Source of the DNA: Apostichopus japonicus
Lineage: Eukaryota; Echinodermata; Holothuroidea; Aspidochirotida; Stichopodidae
Direction: 5' to 3'
Assembly (NCBI RefSeq): GCF_037975245.1
Contig: NC_092573.1
Location: 5,082,001-5,146,000, forward strand
Length of the DNA stretch: 64,000 nucleotides
Shown one piece after another: positions 10,280 to 19,849 of this stretch. A program made the position numbers and the translations under genes. The notes beneath the pieces were generated by a model, which worked only from the letters and a program-made list of their open reading frames with translations, was not told the DNA's origin and made no database searches. How positions within the stretch are numbered: the stretch's first letter is position 1; every line of letters begins with the position of its first letter.

Positions 10280-12270
10280 AAATATGATGGGTATCGTTCT
10301 TCATGTAGGCATTGACTATGTTCAAGTTAGCCAATGCTATACTGTGGAATCGCATCACATTCATGAAACGTTTCGCTCAATTGATCATTGATTACATAAC
10401 ATCCTCGATGAATGTTGCTAAACGCCTGTCGTTTATTTTTATGATGTCGATGTGTGAAACGAACCACTTTCCTATCTTTTTGATAATAGTTCCGGATGTT
10501 CCAATTTGATTTGACAACAGTAAAAGACTATTTATAACGTTGCCTCCCGCTTTGCTCTTTCATTATTGCTATAACAAAGAGTAAGGTCAGTTTGTGTAGT
10601 ACAAAAAACCCTTCAATACCAAGATCTACAAAACACCCGAATGTTTTGTATCGCGCTATCCTCAGTGATTTTATTCTGTTGTGAATCCTATCGCCTACTA
10701 CGTTAAGTCAATATGTTTGACTCGTAGGATGGCAACTCCGTTCTGTCAACTTGGATGACTTCATAACTAGTCAACGTGTCGCTTGAAAGCATTGACAAAA
10801 CCTCAAAAGCGCCACCAACTACAACTAATTTCACCAGAACACGTATGATTTATTCCTCACTGAGTGGTAGTGGTACGATGACCTCATCAAAGTTATTGAT
10901 ACTGTATGGCCATTACATCGATGGTCATTTAATCCTACAATATGTACCTCTTCCGGTATCCGCGCGATGAACTGTTTCCCGTGCTCTTCTTCCCCCCCCC
11001 CTCCCCCAACCCTTCACCCGACACCCACGTTGCCTTGGTTAAACCATCCACCACTACAGGTGCCTCTCAAATACTAAAATGATGGTAAATAGAGACACAG
11101 GTCATTAGCCATCAATGTGGTACCACGATGATCGCATCGAGGGACCATGTGCGAATCCTAGGAAGAACGCATAAGCTAGATACATTTGAAGAATGCGGTA
11201 TCATAGGACACCTCACCTGTTGACCTTCTTGACCTCTGTAAGCTGTCCTGTGCACGCATACGGGATTAACTTTCCATTCCAACAAGACAATTCTTTTGAT
11301 AAAGCTGGGTTTGTGCTTTTCCGTTTTATATAAAATATCTTAAACAATGGACACCTGGTTTGCTTTTCGCGTGGATTTCAAGTTCACAGTGGTTGCAGCA
11401 GTTGTACGGACTCTTTTGAGTAAACAAGTTTTGATGTTATTTTATTAATGATACACGTACTAAAAGAAAGATAATGTTTTTAAGCATAATGACAAGAATA
11501 AATTGAATCTTCATTTATGTTGTAATAAATGGTTAACACTTTCTACATTCCCATCAGAAAACATTTTTTTAGCTTTCGATAACTTCCCTTTCGCTGTTTT
11601 TGACGGATTTAATTATATATATAAAACTTATAGTCCAGGTGATATATGCGCATTGCAACAAGTATTCAGTATATATATTTCCACCTATATAGTTGTGTAT
11701 AGGGTCTTACCATAACGACTATATATGGTTTAACCTATAGCACAATAGTCTAGATAGCGTTTTGAACTCAGTTTTTCGACTATAAATTCCACAATTTTGT
11801 TGCTGTTATCCTTTTCTCTACACTGCTTTGTTCGAGGTATAAATTCTTTTGTCGTGTAGCGACAGCAACTTCTGATTTTAAGAGAGGTACTGTAATGAGT
11901 TTTATGGGAATTATGAAAAAACTTGGCATAACCTCTGAAAATTAATTGAAGATAATTAATATTTGCAGTAGTATAGTATAGAAGTCTAGGATAATGCCTC
12001 AATGCATATTGCACTTATAATATTAGTTAATTGGGCCGTTGACTTCAAAAAGTTAATTTCATGGTACAAAGAATAACACGCAAACGTTTGCCATGCATGA
12101 GAGATTTGTTATCCTATATTTGATGCACAACAAGGTTCCAACTTAAGACCTGTCTGCTTAGCACAATGGAATATTACCTATTAAGGGAATACCAAATTCA
12201 CTAATCTTTCGGCATAGCATATATATGTCTAGGATTGCGTGCAGAAGTAACCATCATTATAATATTTTCG
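10280..12270. other. Spacer without recognisable genes
   Basis: Contains a C-rich tract at about 10990-11020 and otherwise unremarkable AT-rich sequence. Open frames of 60-95 codons here have no splice or start context that separates them from chance. Confidence 0.5.
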
Positions 12271-12285
12271 CTCCCGGCCCAGAAA

Positions 12286-12286
<1 letters not shown>

Positions 12287-12326
<40 letters not shown>

Positions 12327-12333
12327 TATATAA

Positions 12334-12377
<44 letters not shown>

Positions 12378-12390
12378 TTTATTTTTTTAT
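12287..12390. repeat. (AT)n microsatellite
   Basis: Interrupted AT dinucleotide array followed by a short T-rich tract. Overlapping low-complexity open frames on both strands are artefacts. Confidence 0.95.
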
Positions 12391-13184
12391 TTTTTTTTAT
12401 GACGACTTGTCTTGTACAATTGTTCCGTCGCGAAATTACGTTGTACAGCACTCTACCGTTGGAAAAGTGGTCAAGCGACATACCATCGTCTGTTATAACA
12501 CTGCGTAAGTTAATATCATAAGGTGATCTCCCGTCGCTCATTGTGGCTCTTATAAAGGCGCAGAACAATCCTTTGCTGCTCGAAGAAGTTTCTCCTGGAT
12601 GTTCTCACGGTGAAATTTCAATATGTGAGTGTCAACTTTTTCGTGATACTTGAACAGTTGATTGACATCTAGATCGGTTAGCGACCATTCTCAGCAGGCA
12701 TACTGGGCATAAGATCCCTTCGTTAGCTCGGTACAATGCTTTAATTTACATTTGTTAACAGATACCGTAGGTTATGAAAATTTATATAGATAGTTTGAAA
12801 GAGAAAGAGTCCTTCGATAATATCAAAATAATTCATGCGAACAAAATGATTTCTTAGTCATGGTAGGGTGCGTAGGTGTCAGTGTGGGTGTCAAGTAATC
12901 GCTTATCATTGTACTGGTGTCGAAAACCCTTACTTAGACTTCAAGAGGCAAAAACCAATGTTGATTACAAATTAAAAATTGATATATATATATATTTATA
13001 TGTATTCTTATACTTGTCCAGTATCTATAATTCTCTATGACTAACGAGAGTGGGAACAATGATGAACAGCAGGTCACGGCGTAAATGCAGGGAACGTGTA
13101 AACACTGAATTTATTGTGTTAATATTAGTTTTTCAGATGGGGTAATAAAACTTGACCCCCGTTATTTTCGGTTTATCTTTCTGC

Positions 13185-13893
13185 TTTTCGTTTTTGGTTT
13201 CGATGATAATCGTAACCTATGCATTCATGCAGGCGGAGAGAGGGTGTGTGTGTAGGTGCGTGTGTGTATGTGTGTGAGTGAGACGCCTCGCTTGTAATCA
13301 CGATATCTCAAGAAGGGAATGATGGACCATCTAATATTTGGTGTATATGAGTACCTAATTGAGTAGGAGAATCCTATTGTTTTTTTGTTTTTTTTGGGGG
13401 GGGGGAGGTCAAATGTCATTTGGAGTCACCAGGGGCCAAATAGAGAAAACCTTGTAAACACGATATCTCAAGGAGGTAAGCTTGGACCAATCTCATATTT
13501 CGTGAGTATGAGGACCATAATTAGGAGCAAAATACCTATGGATTTTGTGGAGGTCAAAGGTCATTCGGGGTCACCAGGGGTCAAATTGTGTTAACATTGT
13601 AAACACGATATCTCAAGATGGAAAGCTTGGATCAATCGCGTATTTCGTGTGAAGGAGTACCACATTGAGTTCAAGATCCCTATTGCTTTTGGTGGAGGTC
13701 CAAGTCCATTTGGGGTCACTAGAGGTCAACTTGTGAAAACCTTTTACACACGATAACTCAAGAGAGGATGGTTGGAAGAATCTCATAGTTAGTATGCAGT
13801 TGTGACACGTTCAGTACAAAATTTTATTGAGGTCAAAGGTCATTTGGAGTCACCAGACGCCAAATTGTGGAAACCTTGTTTTATAAGCTACCG
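13185..13893 (-). mobile_element. Second copy of the modular 145-bp-repeat element, inverted
   Basis: The motif CACGATATCTCAAG or close variants occurs at 13299, 13459, 13604 and 13749. The spacing is 160, 145 and 145 bp; the longer first unit holds an expanded T/G tract near 13380-13407. Read on the minus strand, the last unit runs through a CGTCTCAC junction and a degenerate CA tract (about 13240-13283) into a tail with GGTTACGATTATC (13205-13217) followed by CGAAACCAAAAA. That matches the tail of the copy at 1-447. The array stops abruptly near 13880 in the middle of a unit. No protein-coding frame is supported inside it. Confidence 0.75.
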
Positions 13894-13894
13894 G

Positions 13895-14985
13895 TACCGT
13901 ATCTCCCACCGACCAGCCTATCAGAGAATAGGTTGGATGTAGTTTCGTTGTGACCAGGCAGCGTTTATGAAACTTAGCAGTTCGTCTAGTTAGATTTTTT
14001 ACTATGTCCAATCTCAATACGAAATAATTGTGTAAAACGGTCTTAATTTGGCAGTGAGTTCACGAGCTGTCTGGATCGGCTGTTGATCTCAATTTGTGTA
14101 GTCTCTTCCACCAGTTTCAGTATAGCTAGGCCTTAAAAGTAACGTTCGACTTTCGTCACGTTTATGATTATGGGACTACTTGAACAAACCTGGCTAGGCC
14201 TGTGAGCAATTGTATGTTGTCTAGGCCAGCAACGGTTGGGTAGAATAGGGTTCGTTAACCACAACAACAGTCAGAATACCAATACACGTAAGATGGCAAA
14301 ACATCTCCTAAATAATTTCTTAAGACATTTTCCTACTGGTTATCAGTCATAATTCGCGCAAAGTATAGAACAATTTAAGGAGTTTTGAGCCAAGTTTGCT
14401 ATTGTTTGTGCTAGGATTTTTGGAAGATAGATGCTCTTACCTCAGGTTTTCATTGCGTGAAAGATCGCTTTGATTTAGACAGTGTAATGGAGTAATAGCT
14501 ATATTTTTTGTGCATCAATCTGCAGCTAAAAGACAAGATAAATACCGGGGCAAATGTACGAATTCGCGCTAATCGAGTAGCGGTTCAAAGTAGCAGTAAT
14601 GTACTCTATAGGCTTTGGACTCGCGCACACCCAGCTACTGGTTATATTATATACCAGTAATATAGGAGCCATAATGTAACAGAAGCCGAGCTATCTTCGT
14701 AGTTGTTTTTACAGATGTTATACTTTTAATTGTTTAAGACATTATATGCTTAGCTGCTTATTTATGATTCTGCGACATGTTTTACTTTGTTCAACACTTT
14801 TGGTGGAAAAAAATTTAAATTTCATACTGCAAAGAAACATGACTTTTCAATGCGCAATTATATGTAGCACCATGCATCTGCCTAACTGCCTAACCTTTGT
14901 TCATAGAAAGTATTGATGTTGCAGATCTGTACTTTGGAGACTTGAACAACAATCATATAGGCCTAGTGGCTAGTGAAATTTGGCG
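13895..14985. other. Spacer without recognisable genes
   Basis: A minus-strand donor-like GAG|GTAAGAGC is present at about 14443, behind 20 open codons, but no acceptor fits. Nothing else is seen. Confidence 0.45.
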
Positions 14986-14989
14986 AGTA

Positions 14990-15125
14990 GATTTTTAGGG
15001 ATTTGCCATATTGGGTACAAGAATCCTGTTGCTTGTGAGGTCAAATCTCCTTTGAGGTCACCAGAGGTCAAACTCTGAAAAACCTGTTACATGATATCTA
15101 ACGATGGAAATCGTGGATACCTCTA
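14990..15125 (-). repeat. Solitary diverged unit of the 145-bp repeat
   Basis: A single unit shows the family order: GGGTACAAGAATCC, then GAGGTCAAATCTCC, GGTCACCAGAGGTCAAA and ATGATATCTAACGATGGAAA. It lies 1.1 kb from the array at 13185-13893 in the same orientation. No CA tract or tail follows. Next to it, a 19-bp segment (AATACCTCTAATAATCAAA) is duplicated in tandem at about 15132-15170. Confidence 0.6.
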
Positions 15126-15680
15126 ATACTCTAATAATCAAAATACCTCTAATAATCAAAATGGTGGTTGGACCATTTCTATTGTAACAGCTAGTTCTGG
15201 TTATACTAACAAGTAGAAGTCTAGTGCACTGAAGTCATCGAAACCTCAATGCATTTTTCATTCTGGTTTCTCTATATATCCTTTATGAACACACAATGCC
15301 AACTAGAGGTACGTTACGTGTGAATCCGAAATGAAAAGTCAAGGAACTTTTCTTTCTTGGAAGGTTCTCTAAGTTTATTATAACGGCCATTATCATGTAA
15401 ATTTGTGGACATAGTCAGTCCAGCTTTACCCTTTTTATGGCCTCGATAGGTCCAAGGTCATTGTCAACATCACCCTGGAAGCTGGTCCAATGTCCGGTTT
15501 AGGTATATGCGCGTTGGTCAAAGGGTTGAAGAAAAGTCAGCAAGTGAGTAAATAAGCAACTAAGCTGATCTAAGAGAACTTGGAGCAATATGATTTGCCC
15601 TCATTTCTGTTGACAATGAAACAGAGGTCGGAAAGAGAGAGTCTTACCTGATCTTTAGTCGATTTCGTTTTAAAGTGTGG

Positions 15681-15805
15681 TTGTATTTTGGAGTACTACG
15701 AGGGATCCATACTAAGCTGGTAACAGTTGATTTCTTTATAACGTGATTGTATTTTGGAGTACTACGAGGGATCTCTAAACTAAGCTGGTAATAGTTGAAT
15801 TTGTT
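15681..15805. repeat. 66-bp direct duplication
   Basis: GTATTTTGGAGTACTACGAG begins at about 15683 and again at about 15749, with AGCTGGTAAYAGTTGA following in both copies. The 66-bp period equals 22 codons, so a minus-strand open frame runs through both copies in register. That minus-strand frame ends at a donor-like CAG|GTAAGA near 15653. I treat this as probably coincidental. Confidence 0.85.
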
Positions 15806-15818
15806 TTCTTTCTGTCAG

Positions 15819-15996
15819 TTTGATTGATTATCTCATTTGCTCTACGTCAACAAACCTGTTTGGTTACAGAAATATACGTGTCATCTTTGTGAATCATTTC
15901 TGTGATGGGGTTTCAATTCGTTTAACAAAAAGGAACTTTGAATTGTGTCTCATCCAATGTCAAGGTAAGGAATATAATTTTACTAGTTTCCGAGAG
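15819..15996 (+). CDS. Candidate internal coding exon of an unknown Cys-rich protein
   Basis: This is the best-bounded exon in the window. A strong acceptor (TTTGTTTTCTTTCTGTCAG, AG at 15817-15818) precedes it, and GAG|GTAAGT at 15997 is a near-consensus donor. An earlier donor AAG|GTAAGG lies at 15965. The frame starting TTG at 15820 is open throughout for 59 codons; the first base completes a codon, and the exon ends in phase 0 at the later donor. The segment contains NHFCDGVSIRLTKRNFELC and LIQCQGKEYNFTSFRE. The C-x3-C-x(3)-Y spacing faintly recalls PAN/WSC-type extracellular modules, which is only a suggestion. Phase-compatible downstream acceptors exist at 17367 and 17779. No upstream partner exon was found. 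Confidence 0.4.
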
Positions 15997-16049
15997 GTAA
16001 GTCTTCTGTACGTGCTGTATAGGCTTACTTGTATGTATGTATGTATGTA

Positions 16050-16250
16050 TATGTGATCTTCCCGCAAGCAGGAACTCGCGAAAGAAGCCATGGAGGCTTG
16101 TAGACTCGCTAGCTGACCGAAGCCAATCTCTCGGCACACATCCATTTAACGTCCATGTCAGGAAGTTGTTATTGAACAACACCCTTGCCAGACGACACAC
16201 ATTGCTGTCGGCGGGGAATCGAACTTGGATATAAACTGTACCTGTGGGTT
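16050..16250 (-). mobile_element. SINE-like dispersed repeat
   Basis: Read on the minus strand, a pol III B-box-like AGTTCGATTCC (16215-16225) is followed by a body with GGCAAGGGTGTTGTTC, CCTGACATGGACG, TTAAATGGATGTG and a tail with GCGGGAAGATCAC. The plus-strand side abuts a TATG run (16030-16051). The A-box is not clear, so the head is degenerate. If the flanking exon calls are right, it sits inside an intron. Confidence 0.4.
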
Positions 16251-16259
16251 ACAACGTTT

Positions 16260-17366
16260 AAATTTGTAAGTAGTATCCACGCACAATTTTCAAAATGAGT
16301 ATGGGGTTATCAATTCGTGTAAGTTCGCTACGAGAAAAGTTCGCTATTTTAGTTGTGCCTGGGCATAATTATATGCCAATACTGCACGTCAAATATACCG
16401 TTTTGCAACTCTATATTAACCTAAGAGACACGGAATCTGGAGCTTAACTTGTGAATATTCTCGTAATAAATGCCAAAGTATTTCCGAAACAGGTTGGAGA
16501 TACATCATATGGGGGGGGGGGGGGGGTAGGGGTAGGAAGCAATCAGACCATTGCATCGGTGTTGCCGTATCAGTTTTCAGCAAATCATTGGCTCTGAAAA
16601 TTATAGGCTATGACCCCTCGCTCGCCAAGTATTTGGTATTTGTTGTGGAAACCAGCATTTACCAACGATTCCGAGGAAATCACTGGATCAGGGACCAGCC
16701 CTACGGGTAACAAGGATCATTTTACAGTCGGAATTCATCGAAAACATTGTTAGGGGTGTTTCTTTTCTGAATCCAAGTTCACGACGCCACGTTAAAGCTT
16801 TGTGATCCATATTGGGTCGCGCTATAGTTTGCGAAAGCGTGGCTGCAGACCACATTGGCCGATTAATTCTTAAGGTGGTTATACTCTCAAACTTATCATT
16901 TGATTGTTTTGATGCCAAACATCATGTAAACTTATCCTGTATTCTCAAAACTTCTTATCACATTGTCGGCTGTTCTTTGTTCTGACTTAAGGAATTCCGT
17001 CATGTTCATATCGGACAAAGAGCTACCCGTATTTACAAGTAGGGATTATGCTAGTGTTATCACATAAGAGGGATCCACTTGATTTCTGTTTTGACATAGA
17101 TCAATTTTGATTAACCGGATGACATGCAGAGCTTACTATAGTTTGTAATAAATATTTTCTTTAAACATAACCCTCTTGGCTCTCTAAAAGAAGGATCGCG
17201 TCTAAGTTCATCATTCACGGTCGTAACCCATGACCCAATTAAAACGACATTCAATGACTAAGTAGGACACAGCGTGTTTACGAAACACAAAATGAAAAGA
17301 AACCGGATCTTTAGCCAGCTTCAACCCTCTGAAAAATTATTTATGCCACCTTTTTGTTTTTTATCA
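16260..17366. other. Presumed intron or spacer
   Basis: Contains a G homopolymer of 17-18 bases at about 16511-16527. A minus-strand open frame at 16688-16918 has reasonable composition but no splice context and is left out as a gene. Confidence 0.4.
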
Positions 17367-17367
17367 G

Positions 17368-17424
17368 CCTACTGAACTCAAGAACTACTTGGAAAAGTTT
17401 TCATGCGCCTGTATGCTTCTATAA
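17368..17424 (+). CDS. Candidate short terminal exon (weak)
   Basis: A strong pyrimidine-rich acceptor (CCTTTTTGTTTTTTATCAG, AG at 17366-17367) is followed in phase 0 by 18 codons, PTELKNYLEKFSCACMLL, and a TAA at 17422-17424. The phase matches the donor at 15996, so splicing the two is possible. The exon at 17780 is an alternative partner. A short exon like this is easily produced by chance behind any good acceptor. Confidence 0.2.
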   Translation, partial: PTELKNYLEKFSCACMLL

Positions 17425-17779
17425 AGCAGCTTTCGCGTTGATCTTGATAATAGTCGATGCTATTCGATGTTAAATTGTCATAACAATGTAATGCATTGCA
17501 CGTTTTTTTTCCAAATGATGTCGAAGGTGAACATTTTGTAAACGATCTATATTTTGCGAAGCTAAAGAGCACACAAAATTTGAATAATATCACTGAAACT
17601 TGTGAAGAGTTTAAAATACCAATCTCATATTACTCGTTCTTTCTCAAGTCATTGTGAATATTGACTTGCTTCAATGTCTAAGAGGTAATTTCAGAATGCC
17701 ACCATTTGGTACTATTACACAATTCCGATTCGGATGTATATCACCGGTGACCCCTCTTTGAATTCCTCAGTTTCCTTAG

Positions 17780-17882
17780 GTAGAGTATGAAAATGATTGT
17801 TTTATCCTTTATAGTCCTGTCCCTATGTGAACCCAGCCTTGGGGCAGTAACCCCAAGAGCCGGGTCTACCCCCACTTGTCAG
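17780..17882 (+). CDS. Candidate first coding exon of a secreted protein (signal peptide)
   Basis: An acceptor (GAATTCCTCAGTTTCCTTAG, AG at 17778-17779) is followed eight bases later by ATG at 17787. A perfect donor CAG|GTATGTG follows at 17883. The 32 codons encode a classical signal peptide (MKMIVLSFIVLSLCEPSLG) with likely cleavage after SLG or LGA, then AVTPRAGSTPTCQ. An in-frame TAG lies directly upstream of the ATG, so this must be the start, with a 5' untranslated exon further upstream. The 3' half is much more G+C-rich than its surroundings. The exon ends in phase 0. In another frame the same acceptor opens 16 codons (VEYENDCFILYSPVPM) then TGA, and could instead end the transcript containing 15819-15996. 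Confidence 0.4.
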
Positions 17883-17884
17883 GT

Positions 17885-19440
17885 ATGTGCATGGGAGCCT
17901 CAAAGATTGTTACACAACCTACTGATTTAATTTGGAGATTAATCCAACGCTCTGTGTAAGTCGGCATTGAACGGCATACGATACTTATGATTATCAAATA
18001 CCTTAACATCCATAAACATTAAAATCTAATCATGAATACGAGACATTTAAGCAATATGAAAAACAACAGGTGAGGATTTCGGAAGGCTATTTTTGTGTTT
18101 ATTCACTTTATATTATATATATATATAGACCCGTTCACTTTTTTGTCGGAGTTTCCGTTATCGGTTTGTCCTGTTTTAGTTGGGGAAAATGATGAAATGG
18201 TGATCCCTACTCCCCTAGGAACTAAGTACATGATACTGTTCAATTCGTGAGGACGTCGACTTTTTGGGGGTCATCAAAGAACCGTTGTAGTGGATTAACT
18301 GTGGTTTTTTTTTGCTATATATGCAGTACAGACGAAGAGAGGGGAAATTAAAAAAAAAAAAAAAAAGGAATCGGTAGTCGCGATCCCAAATGAGTGGAGG
18401 TCGCTACACGACTCATAATTGGGAGTCGCATCATCGTTATTAGTCGGACACATTTACACAGTTGAAAACAGATACTTATGTCCGTTACGGTTTTGTTATC
18501 TCAAGATTCAAGAATAGCCAATGGGATGGATGTGCATGTGCTAATGGGATACTATCCTTAACATTTTTTTAATTTATTTTTACGTGCCGGAATTTAACAC
18601 ATCAGTAAGTTACAGTCGGTATGCCGGTACTATGTGTACACAGCAGGCTGTTTAGCAAGACATAAGGGGCCAAAACCTTGGGCTGGATGAGTTGTGGTCA
18701 GTGCTTTGGTGACATCTATGTTTGAGACCCGGAGTTAACACGAAGTTATACTTTTAGCACGCTAAATGTTAAAGGCAATAGTGACTATGATCTCTAACTT
18801 CGGACGAATGTCTTTTTTTTTTATTACATGAATGTTTTAAATTCGTTCTTTCGATCGAGTCACGTTTTGACACGTCTGCAATTTATCTTGAAATTCAACG
18901 AATGTTTGGCTTCATTAGCAAATATTTGAACTCATTTTACAACTCAGTCAGCTCATGATCATTTATCGGCGAGGCCAAGAAAAGCATCACGTATTCGAAG
19001 AATTCCAATGACGCCATAGGTTTAAAGTACGTGATTAAATAAATAACACTCTAAATAATAGCGTGACGAAACATTGATACAAGTTTCATGAGTGATCTAT
19101 GAGGTATAAACGTATATATTGTTTGTTCAACAGACTTGAGAAAAGGGTATGGTGGAGAGAGATGGGGTACAACAGCTGGGTCCGGGGCAGTTAACATGTC
19201 CTGGGGTCACTAAGAGGAGATCGAGAAAACGTATAATATAAAGAATAGTACATTATCATATTTATAAAACAATTGCTTTAAATTCCGCTTGAGTCAGCTC
19301 TTAGGGTCACTATTAGCTTTATATTAAACTGCACAGAGCGAAGTGTCAATATCACATACTAATGATATAGTATGCGCCTCCAAGCACGTTACACGCCATT
19401 GTGAAATGTGAGTAATTACCTTTGTGCTATCACTTGATCA
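17885..19440. other. Presumed intron or spacer
   Basis: Holds a T-run, an A-run of 17 bases at about 18350-18366 and short AT runs. No exon with both splice sites is seen. Confidence 0.45.
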
Positions 19441-19464
19441 TCAATTCTTTACCTTTTAATTTTT

Positions 19465-19835
19465 CACCTACACCACTCCCCTGCCCCCTCCCAAGCCCCT
19501 TCTCCTTTCATTTATAGGTGATAAATCCTCCACCTACACCCTCCCCCTCCCCCTACCACTCCCTAATCCCTTGCCCTTTCATTTATAGATGATAAATCCT
19601 ACACCTACAACAACCCCTCCCCATCTCCCTCCCCTTCCCCTACCCTTCTCCTTTCATTTATAGGTGATAAATCCTACACCTACACCACTCCCCTACCCCT
19701 CCCCCTCCCCCTACCCCTCTCCAATCCATTGTCATTTCATATATAGGTGATAAATCCTCCACCTACAACAACCCCTCCCCCTCTCCTCTCTTCCCCTACC
19801 CCTTCTCCTTTCATTTATAGGTGATAAATCCTTTC
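19465..19835. repeat. C-rich minisatellite, about five units of 70-83 bp
   Basis: TTTCATTTATAGGTGATAAA or a close variant occurs at about 19505, 19576, 19651, 19734 and 19808. Between copies lie CCTCCACCTACAC-type sequence and pyrimidine tracts of CCCCTCC and CTACCCC. The spacing varies because the C-rich tracts vary. The repeat looks like a string of splice acceptors (pyrimidine tract then TTATAG|GTG) but has no open frame. Confidence 0.9.
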
Positions 19836-19849
19836 TTGAGAGTGTTTTA

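Noticed and set aside
16688-16918. 76-codon minus-strand frame with ordinary composition
   Set aside because: No ATG start, no splice sites, no recognisable motif; indistinguishable from chance.
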